DNA of 64,000 nucleotides, from NCBI RefSeq assembly GCF_001424905.1, contig NZ_LMCU01000001.1:799480-863479 (forward strand), in the 5' to 3' direction. Positions 17,903 to 24,689 of the stretch are shown here, piece after piece. The notes beneath the pieces were generated by a model. It was not told the DNA's origin, made no database searches, and was given only the letters and a program-made list of their open reading frames with translations. The position numbers were made by a program, and so were the translations under genes. Positions within the stretch are counted from its first letter, which is position 1. Each line of letters begins with the position of its first letter. The DNA is from Leifsonia sp. Root112D2 (GTDB taxonomy: Bacteria > Actinomycetota > Actinomycetes > Actinomycetales > Microbacteriaceae).

Positions 17903-18196
17903 TCAGTGATAGTCCATGTAGTCGAGCAGAATGACGTCGCGGCCTTCGAACGCAAAAGTCAGCCTCCAGTTTCCAGACACCCAAATCGCACAGTGTCCTT
18001 CGACATCGCGACCCGATGGTGTCGTCCCACGCAAGCCATGTGGTTGCCAAGTCGATGGGACATCGTCAATGGACACGGCATTGTCCAGTACTGCCAATTG
18101 CCGTTGGAGTCGAGCGGCATGTTCGGGTCGGATTCCAGCTTTGCTCCCCGACTCGAAGAATCGCTTGAGCCCCTTGTGTCGAAAAGAAACGATCAC
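17903..18196 (-). CDS. higB: HigB-type toxin (RelE/ParE fold)
   Basis: A 97-residue RelE-superfamily toxin, probably a ribosome-dependent mRNA interferase. Family segments are FRHKGLKRFFESG, HGLRG, SGNWRLTFAF and DVILLDYMDYH. The GTG at 18196 has no Shine-Dalgarno; a TATACGAT element lies immediately upstream on this strand, suggesting a leaderless transcript starting at or next to the GTG. It precedes higA. Length is normal, and no truncation is seen. Confidence 0.9.
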   Translation of the reverse strand: MIVSFRHKGLKRFFESGSKAGIRPEHAARLQRQLAVLDNAVSIDDVPSTWQPHGLRGTTPSGRDVEGHCAIWVSGNWRLTFAFEGRDVILLDYMDYH

Positions 18197-18202
18197 AATG
18201 AA

Positions 18203-18240
18203 TCGTATACTCTAACTATACGAATAGCAACGCTATACGA
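18203..18240 (-). promoter_or_regulatory. higBA promoter/operator with three TATACGA half-sites
   Basis: TCGTATA (18203-18209) and TATACGA (18217-18223) form a perfect inverted repeat with a 7-nt spacer, and another TATACGA lies at 18234-18240. The half-sites overlap the probable -10 of higB, so HigA binding would block transcription. Confidence 0.7.
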
Positions 18241-18347
18241 CTTGGGCCTGGTCATCATGGAACGAGATTAGGGCGCCGAGCGCGACCGCGTACGCGAACA
18301 GCGGCTATCTGTGGATAGCGCATCTTGGATCGGGCCGACCGGCCAGA

Positions 18348-18380
<33 letters not shown>

Positions 18381-18466
18381 CAGTAAAAGCCCACCGAGAG
18401 CGACCTTGCGCGCCGATCAGCCGCGCACCAGGCGCGGCCGCCACCCGCACCGGCTATCGTGAAACG

Positions 18467-18967
18467 GTGACCACTGACACACCCGATGCCGGCCTTTCGC
18501 CGCGCTTCCCCGCCCTGGGCATCCTCGTCATCATCGGTGGAATGCTGTTGGCAATCTGGATCGGCTTCGGCCACGCCCTGTTCGGCATCAGCGGAGATCT
18601 GAGTCTGCTCTTCGTGCTGATGGCCGCCGTCGTCGTCACGCTGCAGCTCTTTCTCGGCCGCGCTGTCATCCTCACCGCCCGTCACGGTTACCGAACCCGG
18701 CCTCGTACGATGGTGATCATCACCCTCGGCTGGGCATGCGGCGTGCTCTTCGGGCTGACGGTGCCGGATGTCACCTCTCACGGCCCGCAGACAATTCTCA
18801 CCGGATCCCACGAACCGGCACTCGGAATCGCGATCGGCGTCACGAACCCCGCGGGCATCATCTGCCTCGGCCTGACGATTGCGGCCCTTGTGCTCGCCCA
18901 CGGGGACGCGCGCGGAGGCCGCCCCCGCTACGACGAAGACGCGATTCTCGACGCGCAGGGCCTCTGA
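18467..18967 (+). CDS. hypothetical membrane protein
   Basis: About 166 residues with four or five hydrophobic segments (for example GILVIIGGMLLAIWIG and GIICLGLTIAALVLA), hence probably an integral membrane protein of unknown role. The GTG at 18467 has a leaderless signature (TATCGT, 6 nt, GTG); a longer frame would run through the GGCGAC microsatellite and start with poly-Arg, which is implausible. Its stop overlaps the next gene's first possible codon, so it is coupled to the M50 peptidase gene. Confidence 0.75.
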   Translation: MTTDTPDAGLSPRFPALGILVIIGGMLLAIWIGFGHALFGISGDLSLLFVLMAAVVVTLQLFLGRAVILTARHGYRTRPRTMVIITLGWACGVLFGLTVPDVTSHGPQTILTGSHEPALGIAIGVTNPAGIICLGLTIAALVLAHGDARGGRPRYDEDAILDAQGL

Positions 18968-19683
18968 ACGCCACACCGTGGCAGGCGCTCTTCGCGCCCG
19001 CCGCGCCCATCGACGTCTCCCCGCTCGTGATGCTCGCCATCCTCGCCGCGGCGGCCGCGCTCAGCATCCCCCGCGCCAGCTGGCAGTGGTTCGGCCTCTT
19101 CACCACGCTCGTGCACGAGCTGGGCCACGCGGTCGCCGCGATTCTCACGGGGCGGGTGGTGCGTGGCATCCGGCTGCATCGCAATCATTCGGGCGACGCG
19201 CTCAGCACGGGGCGCGGCGGCCTCGGCATCGTGATCAGTGGCCTGTTCGGATACCCGGCTCCCGCCCTCGTGGGCGCCGCCCTGCTCGTCAGCGTCTTTC
19301 GCGGATACACCGCCATCGCCCTGTTCGCCGGCGGAGTCATACTGGTGCTCACCCTGCTGGTGATCCGCAACCTGTTCGGCGTTCTCGTGGTGCTCGCCTC
19401 CGCGGCGGTCAGCGCGTTGCTCTGGTTCTACGCGACGCCGGTGGTGCAGAGCTACGCGCTGCTCGTGCTGGGCACGGCCCTGCTCGTCGGCGCCGTGCGC
19501 GGCCTCGCCACGGTGATCGGCGTGCACATTCGCCACCGCAACCACCTGCAGTCGTCGGATGCCTACCTGCTGTACCGCAGAACCGGCGTGCCGTCGCCCG
19601 TGTGGCTGGCCCTGTTCACCATCCTGATCGCCGCCGCCCTCGTGGCCGCGGTCGCCGCGTACGTCACGCGGCCCGGCGGGTGA
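18964..19683 (+). CDS. M50-family metallopeptidase-like membrane protein
   Basis: About 239 residues with several membrane spans. The zinc motif HELGH in TTLVHELGHAVAA lies near the end of the first transmembrane region, as in M50B site-2-protease-like proteins found widely in actinobacteria. The start is uncertain: CTG 18964 overlaps the preceding TGA, while GTG 19027 and ATG 19030 are later options without clear ribosome sites; all leave HELGH intact. A second-half zinc ligand is not obvious, so proteolytic activity is not certain. Confidence 0.78.
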   Translation: MNATPWQALFAPAAPIDVSPLVMLAILAAAAALSIPRASWQWFGLFTTLVHELGHAVAAILTGRVVRGIRLHRNHSGDALSTGRGGLGIVISGLFGYPAPALVGAALLVSVFRGYTAIALFAGGVILVLTLLVIRNLFGVLVVLASAAVSALLWFYATPVVQSYALLVLGTALLVGAVRGLATVIGVHIRHRNHLQSSDAYLLYRRTGVPSPVWLALFTILIAAALVAAVAAYVTRPGG

Positions 19684-19760
19684 GGGCGCGGGCCGAAGTA
19701 GAGCGGCTCAGCTGAGCGTTCGTGCCCTATGGCACCCTCTCTTAAGTGCAGAATCGACTC

Positions 19761-20363
19761 ATGACTCTTCCCCCTACCGCCGATCCCGGCGCGGCCCTTC
19801 TGAGGCGGGGCAAGGCCCTCGAGTGGTTCACGCTGGCCTGGAACATCGTGGGGGTGATCGTGCTCGCCGTGCTCGCGATCACGGCGTCGTCGGTGGCTCT
19901 CGCCGGGTTCGGGCTGGACAGTTTCATCGAGATCGGCGCCTCCACGGTGGTGCTGTGGGAGCTGTCTGGCACGGGCGAAGCCCGCCAGCGGCGCGCACTG
20001 CGGTTGATCGGCGTGGCGTTCATCCTGCTGGCGCTCTATCTTCTCGCCCAGTCCGTCGTGGCACTTCTCACCGCCCACCACGCTTCGCCCAGCGTCGGCG
20101 GAATCATCTGGACGGCCGTGACGGCCCTCATCATGTTCACCCTCGCCGCGCTCAAAGCGCGCACCGGGCGGGCGCTGAACAACCCGGTGCTGGTCACCGA
20201 GGGGCGCGTGACGTTCATCGACGGGCTGCTCGCCGTGGCCGTTCTGCTCGGCATCACCCTGAATTTCGCACTCGGATGGTGGTGGGCAGACACTGTGGCC
20301 GGGTTCGTGATCGTCTACTACGCGGTGCGCGAAGCCATCCACATCTTTCGAGACGAGCAGTAG
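19761..20363 (+). CDS. cation-efflux (CDF-like) membrane protein
   Basis: About 200 residues with six hydrophobic helices and no cytoplasmic C-terminal domain. SVALAGFGLDSFIE in helix 2 and WWADTVAGFVIV in the last helix resemble the metal-site helices of cation diffusion facilitators (zinc/cobalt exporters), but the usual His/Asp pairs are only partly kept, so transport of metal is tentative. The ATG at 19761 is preferred; GTG 19746 is also in frame. The gene is convergent with the MarR gene, only 11 bp away. Confidence 0.75.
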   Translation: MTLPPTADPGAALLRRGKALEWFTLAWNIVGVIVLAVLAITASSVALAGFGLDSFIEIGASTVVLWELSGTGEARQRRALRLIGVAFILLALYLLAQSVVALLTAHHASPSVGGIIWTAVTALIMFTLAALKARTGRALNNPVLVTEGRVTFIDGLLAVAVLLGITLNFALGWWWADTVAGFVIVYYAVREAIHIFRDEQ

Positions 20364-20374
20364 CAGCCCGCTCC

Positions 20375-20788
20375 TTACTCCACCACCTCCCCAACCCGCA
20401 GCAGCAGCTCATGCAGCGTCGCCATCTCGGCCGGCGACAACGCCGCGAACGACCTCGCCGAAACCCGCTTCGCCACATCCTGCCCGGCCGCCAGCACCAC
20501 CGAGCCCGCGCTCGTGAGTCGATGCTCAACCCGCCGCCCCCGGCCCGATGAGCGCTCGATGAGCCCCTGCTTCTGCAGCCGGTTCGCGAGGGTGCCGAAT
20601 GCCTGGTCGCTCTGGAAGGTCGCGACGGCCAGTTCGTGCGCCGACGAGTCGGGCATCTCCGAGATCACGCGCAGGGCATCCCACTGCACGAGAGTGGTGC
20701 CCACGGCGGCGAGCGACACGTCCATAGCGCGATGGTTGCGGTACTGCGCGCGCTTGAGAATACGGCCGGTGGCCTGCGGATGCGTCAT
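20375..20788 (-). CDS. MarR-family transcriptional regulator
   Basis: About 137 residues with a central winged helix (LAVATFQSDQAFGTLANRL and LIERSSGRGRRVEHRLT) typical of MarR proteins. The ATG at 20788 follows a weak GGGCGG; the ATG at 20800 would overlap the operator. It is divergently transcribed from an alpha/beta hydrolase gene and probably represses both through the AT-rich inverted repeat between them. The ligand is unknown. Confidence 0.88.
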   Translation of the reverse strand: MTHPQATGRILKRAQYRNHRAMDVSLAAVGTTLVQWDALRVISEMPDSSAHELAVATFQSDQAFGTLANRLQKQGLIERSSGRGRRVEHRLTSAGSVVLAAGQDVAKRVSARSFAALSPAEMATLHELLLRVGEVVE

Positions 20789-20798
20789 GCCGCCCAGC

Positions 20799-20830
20799 AT
20801 ATCAAGTTGCGTATATAAACATGTTGATAT
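20799..20830. promoter_or_regulatory. MarR-type operator in divergent promoter
   Basis: ATATCAA (20799-20805) and TTGATAT (20824-20830) are perfect inverted arms around an AT-rich core containing GTATATAAAC. TATAAC at 20828-20833 is a candidate -10 for the hydrolase gene. Such low-GC DNA is rare in this region and fits a repressor-controlled double promoter. Confidence 0.7.
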
Positions 20831-20842
20831 AACGTTCACGTC

Positions 20843-21601
20843 ATGACAACTCCCCCGCCGTTTGAACTCGCCGTCACCGAATCCGGCACCGGCCGCCCCG
20901 TGCTTCTCCTCCACGGCGGCGGCGGCCCGCTCACCGTTGCGCCGCCCGCCACCCACCTGGCCGAGACCGCCCACGTGATAGCCCCGACGCATCCGGGATT
21001 CAACGGCACCGAGCGCCCGGCCGCCATCGACAGCATGCGCGCGCTGGCCGATGAGTACGCGCGCTATCTCGAGGCTCGCGATCTGACGGACGTGCTCGTC
21101 GTCGGATCCTCGATCGGCGGCTGGCTGGCCGCCGAGTTGGCCCTCGGCAGCGCCTCCGACCGCATCAGCGGCCTGGTTCTGATCAACGCGGTGGGCATCG
21201 ATGTCGCCGGCAACCCCATCCGCAATATCAGCGACCTGCCACCGCAGCAGCTCGCGCAGTACAGCTTTCACGACCCGTCCAGGCTGAAGCTGCCGGCCCC
21301 GACCCCCGAGGGCATCGCCATCGCGCAGGCCAATGCCGCAACGCTCAGCGCGCTCGCGGGCGACCCCTACATGCACGACCCGACGCTGCTCGGCCGCCTC
21401 GGCGCGATGCACACCCCGACCCTCGTGATCTGGGGCGCCTCCGACCGCGTCGTCAACGCCGACTACGGCCGCGCCTTCGCCGCCGCGATTCCGGATGCCC
21501 GCTTCGAGCTCATCCCGGATGCCGGCCACCTGCCCCACCTGGAGAACCCGGCCGCGGTCTTCGCCGCCCTGGACCCATTCGCTGAGTCGCGGGTCAAGTA
21601 G
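20843..21601 (+). CDS. alpha/beta-fold hydrolase
   Basis: 252 residues with the oxyanion motif LLHGGGGP, nucleophile elbow GSSIGG (Ser of VVGSSIGGWLA), acid in WGASDRVV and His in DAGHLPHLE, the full catalytic triad of the MhpC/epoxide-hydrolase-like family. Cytoplasmic, no signal peptide. Divergent from MarR, so probably induced by the compound it hydrolyses. An imperfect long hairpin follows. Confidence 0.88.
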   Translation: MTTPPPFELAVTESGTGRPVLLLHGGGGPLTVAPPATHLAETAHVIAPTHPGFNGTERPAAIDSMRALADEYARYLEARDLTDVLVVGSSIGGWLAAELALGSASDRISGLVLINAVGIDVAGNPIRNISDLPPQQLAQYSFHDPSRLKLPAPTPEGIAIAQANAATLSALAGDPYMHDPTLLGRLGAMHTPTLVIWGASDRVVNADYGRAFAAAIPDARFELIPDAGHLPHLENPAAVFAALDPFAESRVK

Positions 21602-21615
21602 CGGCGCTGGCAGCT

Positions 21616-21672
21616 CTCGCGGCTCGGTCGAGCTGCCGGCTCCTTCGGCAGCCGAGCTCGAGCACCCGCGAG
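21616..21672. terminator. imperfect hairpin after the hydrolase gene
   Basis: The outer arms CTCGCGG (21616-21622) and CCGCGAG (21666-21672) pair exactly. Inside, GAGCTGCCG and CGGCAGCCGAGCTC form a bulged stem around GCTCCTT. It begins 15 bp after the hydrolase stop. This is also the left edge of the atypical region. Confidence 0.55.
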
Positions 21673-21846
21673 GCGTGGGCCGCGCGGGTCCCGATAACAG
21701 GTTCGTGGCACCACCGAGTGACGAATCACGGTGCGCGCAGCGTAACGTGGAATCAGCGCAACGGACGTTGGATGGTACTTCGAAAGCATCCAGACCACTG
21801 AGATGCGGCGGAGCGGCGCAACGGATAAGACGGAGAGGCGACGGGG

Positions 21847-21993
21847 ATGGCGGACGAAATTGCAAGGGTCGACGACTGGACGGTCCTCAACGCCAGCGGC
21901 GCACGCATCGGGCAGCTGGCCCACCATCCCGACCATTACCTCAAAGCAGTTTTCGCCCGCAGGCACCAAGAGCTGATGAGGTTCCTAGTTTGA
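21847..21993 (+). CDS. 48-residue small protein, unknown
   Basis: A short frame beginning MADEIARVDDWTVLNASG and ending RHQELMRFLV, not recognised. GGAGAGG and GGGG lie just before the ATG. Its TGA overlaps a TTG that begins the HNH-like gene (TTGA at 21990-21993), giving the same coupled layout as the other operons here. That coupling and the ribosome site are the evidence that it is real. It could be a partner or immunity-type peptide for the downstream protein, but this is speculation. Confidence 0.55.
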   Translation: MADEIARVDDWTVLNASGARIGQLAHHPDHYLKAVFARRHQELMRFLV

Positions 21994-22844
21994 CCGGCCG
22001 TGCAGCGCCCTCAAGATGTCTTTTCTGTGGTACGACCAGCGGGAAACGCACCCGCGAGCACATTTGGCGCAACGCTCTCCGGGACAGGTTTCCCGTTGTC
22101 GAGTCGCTCGCTTTCTGGCAGCAAGGAGGCCCGGGGCCGCCCGTTGTCACCCGGCCGATCTCACAATTTGACATGGCACTCAATGCTGTTTGCGGAGAAT
22201 GTAACGCCGGTTGGCTCAACGAGCTTGAGGAATGTGCCATGCCTGCCATCGACTTCTTCGCCCTCTCCGTAGGGGCGGTTCCGACGCAGCCTCAACTCCA
22301 CGACTTCGCGTTCTGGGCAGTGACGCGCGCTCTACTCCGCACGCACTACAGTCCGCGTGGCCACGCACCGGAGCGCTTGTTCCGTATGATCTACGAGCGC
22401 CGGGTAAGCCGCAGTGTTCCGGAGGGATGCATCGTGTCGATCGCGCTGACCGAGCCAGTCGCCATGGAGGCCGGGGTCCACCAATCCGTCCAGTTGGACG
22501 GACATTACATCGGCCATGTCGCGGTTAGCTGGGGCACCCTCCTCATATCCATACTCTTAGCTGATCCGGACCGCTCTACCATCGCACTTGCCCACCGCGC
22601 TTCGGCCCAACTGCAAATTTGGTTCCCGGAGACCTTCTGGCTAATGGGACCCGACTTCGAGGCGCCGGCGCACAGCGCTCATGTCCTCCGCCCCTCTGAA
22701 ACCTTGGTCGCTGGCGCGTTGCTTGGATTCCTGCTGGACCTGCACCCGGCTGACCAGTTCGGAACCAAGATCGACCTCGACGCGGTCGTGCCGTCGGCTC
22801 GTCAGGCCGGGGTCCCGTGGCCGGAGGCGACGAAACGGGGATGA
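21990..22844 (+). CDS. HNH-like zinc-binding protein (putative nuclease)
   Basis: About 284 residues from a TTG overlapping the preceding stop. Near the N-terminus are CLFCG, then EHIWRN, then CGECNAGWLNELE, the CxxC...EH...CxxCN layout of HNH-related endonucleases with a structural zinc. The remaining 220 residues are unrecognised. Codon use is less GC-biased than the upstream genes, and GCATCC words are rare, suggesting transfer. It stands at the left edge of the defence island and may be an accessory nuclease. The 274-bp gap after it (22845-23118) shows nothing recognisable. Confidence 0.65.
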   Translation: MTGRAAPSRCLFCGTTSGKRTREHIWRNALRDRFPVVESLAFWQQGGPGPPVVTRPISQFDMALNAVCGECNAGWLNELEECAMPAIDFFALSVGAVPTQPQLHDFAFWAVTRALLRTHYSPRGHAPERLFRMIYERRVSRSVPEGCIVSIALTEPVAMEAGVHQSVQLDGHYIGHVAVSWGTLLISILLADPDRSTIALAHRASAQLQIWFPETFWLMGPDFEAPAHSAHVLRPSETLVAGALLGFLLDLHPADQFGTKIDLDAVVPSARQAGVPWPEATKRG

Positions 22845-23118
22845 TTCGGCGTACAACTATTCGGTCGTCTACCTGTGGCGCTCAACAATGCACCCAATGA
22901 GCAGAACCTCAACGCGCAGTTCTGCCTCAAATAGTTCCCGGCCGGGAGCCCATAGACGGTTGTCCGCACCTCGGCTGCACCGCACCCGGGACGCGTCTGC
23001 GTGGAAGACACGACCTCGTTATCGATCGCCATGGCATGCCCGCCTACACGACACGGTTGACGCGATTGAGAAGGCAGTCGATCACCGCGGCGAGTCACCA
23101 GCCAGCCAGTTTAATTGA

Positions 23119-23520
23119 TCAACGAAGCCGCTCAAAAGTGAATACAGCCGGAGCACTCTCGGTGCTGGCACGGTAGCTGAATCGGCCTTCATATTTGAAC
23201 CCCGCACCTGGATGTTCGAACTTGTCGCGGCGATAGAACAGAATGATCTCCGTACCGTACGCTCCATGATTTCTCAGCTTCTCGTCATTTCGCGCAGACG
23301 GTTGGCTCTCCATTGTGAGGATATCGCCGTTCAGCTCGTCTCGATATTGAGTGCGGTCAGGCGTTTTGAACTGGGTGACGAAAAGCCATATTGAAGCATG
23401 ATTGTTCGGCTGGAAAATTCCATTGTTGATCGTCGCGTCCGTGATGTTGAATGCCTCGCGCAGCTCCGCACGGGTGTATACATCGTCGACCGACAGGAAT
23501 CGGGAAGTGGTTACTGGCAT
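23119..23520 (-). CDS. DUF3427-like domain protein, putative restriction component
   Basis: 133 residues. The segments DATINNGIFQPNN, SIWLFVTQFKTPDRTQYRD, ILFYRR and GAGFKYEGRFSY match my recollection of a domain (DUF3427-like) found at the ends of restriction helicases and on HNH nucleases. Here it stands alone, 35 bp downstream of a cytosine methyltransferase gene and on the same strand. It may read the methylated or unmethylated site for the system, or be the nuclease; no certain catalytic motif is visible. No signal or membrane segment. Confidence 0.6.
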   Translation of the reverse strand: MPVTTSRFLSVDDVYTRAELREAFNITDATINNGIFQPNNHASIWLFVTQFKTPDRTQYRDELNGDILTMESQPSARNDEKLRNHGAYGTEIILFYRRDKFEHPGAGFKYEGRFSYRASTESAPAVFTFERLR

Positions 23521-23555
23521 ATTGCGATGTTATGGGCACTGGCCGATTTGACCGG

Positions 23556-24662
23556 TCAGAGCACCGATGCGAGCTGTCGCGCGATCGCTTCTCCGAGAGG
23601 AATCGGCACCGCATTGCCAATCTGCCGCGCTATCGCTGTCTTGGATCCCATGAACTTGTGATCGGCGGGGAATCCCTGCAACACCGCCGCCTCGTAATGC
23701 GTAATCGCACGGTCCTCGGTCGGGTGCAGGTACCGTCCCTTCTCCGGCTTGAAGAACTCTGTGCGGATCGTCACTGAAGGCTTCTTCAAGTGAAGTCGAC
23801 CCATGACATCACCGGAACCTGTTTTGTGCTTCTTCCAACACTCAGCCTGAAGCTCCAGCGGAAGATTGAACCGGTTTCCCCCTTTGGGAATCGCGGCAAA
23901 CCGCTTGAGCGACTCGGGCCGATACCGTCTACCGAGGTGGAGCTGGCGAGCTGTGAACGGCCCGGCAAACATCTTCCCGGCAAACGGCGTTTCACCCATC
24001 GGCAGGTCGATGCCATCAACGCTCAGGCCGATACCGTCAAATGCCTCCTCGACTGTCCGATACTCGCTCGCTTCGTGCGTGACCGGAGGAAAGCCGGGGA
24101 AGCCGAGCTCCTTCCGGAATCCGACTATTACCGTTCGCTTGCGAGCTTGAAAAGCACCGAAATCAGCCGCGTTGAAGATGTCGAATTCGAAGTCGTATTC
24201 CTCAAGGAGACCGCCGGGTGCAGTTGCCTCCTTGAAATCCTGGAACTGCCTCGAATTAGCGAAAGCGGCCACGTTCTCAACGATGAAGTACTTCGGCCTA
24301 GCGCGAACGATCGCCTCCGCGTAGTAGCGCCACAACGTATTCCGCTCGTCTTCTTCATCCTGCTTGCCCAGCGTTGAGAAACCCTGGCACGGTGGGCCGC
24401 CCACAACCACATCTACCTTTGGCACCTTTTCGGATGCCAGCCAATCCTGGATGCTTCCTGCGTAGACGATGTCCTCACCGAACGTCGCCTCGTACGAAGC
24501 GGCGGCGGCAAGGTCCATCTCCACCGCACGAACAGTCTCATATCGTGTCGATGCGGCGTGAAATCCCGCGGTGAGTCCACCCGCGCCTGCAAACAAGTCG
24601 AGAACTCGGATCTTCGGCACAGTAGTCACACTCGCGAGTTTAGCCGGCAGGGCAGACATCAT
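23556..24662 (-). CDS. DNA (cytosine-5) methyltransferase
   Basis: Up to 368 residues with the m5C methylase motifs in order: I DLFAGAGGLTAGF, IV GGPPCQGFS with the catalytic Cys, VI ENV, VIII RKRTVIVGF, X RQIGNAVP. Between VIII and X lies the target-recognition region. It transfers methyl from S-adenosylmethionine to cytosine C5 at an unknown site. It starts 27 bp after the sigma-fusion gene. An alternative start is GTG 24629, which has a leaderless -10 (TAAACT, 7 nt) and would allow independent expression; this would drop 11 residues. The Vsr gene of the same island fits m5C-linked mismatch repair or nicking. Confidence 0.93.
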   Translation of the reverse strand: MMSALPAKLASVTTVPKIRVLDLFAGAGGLTAGFHAASTRYETVRAVEMDLAAAASYEATFGEDIVYAGSIQDWLASEKVPKVDVVVGGPPCQGFSTLGKQDEEDERNTLWRYYAEAIVRARPKYFIVENVAAFANSRQFQDFKEATAPGGLLEEYDFEFDIFNAADFGAFQARKRTVIVGFRKELGFPGFPPVTHEASEYRTVEEAFDGIGLSVDGIDLPMGETPFAGKMFAGPFTARQLHLGRRYRPESLKRFAAIPKGGNRFNLPLELQAECWKKHKTGSGDVMGRLHLKKPSVTIRTEFFKPEKGRYLHPTEDRAITHYEAAVLQGFPADHKFMGSKTAIARQIGNAVPIPLGEAIARQLASVL

Positions 24663-24689
24663 GTCGATGCCCCGCGAGAGCGACCGTCG

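Noticed and set aside
22802..23098. A minus-strand 98-codon frame between the HNH-like and DUF3427-like genes
   Set aside because: No ribosome site, no recognisable domain, Cys/Arg-rich composition unlike the neighbours, and partial overlap with the HNH-like gene end.
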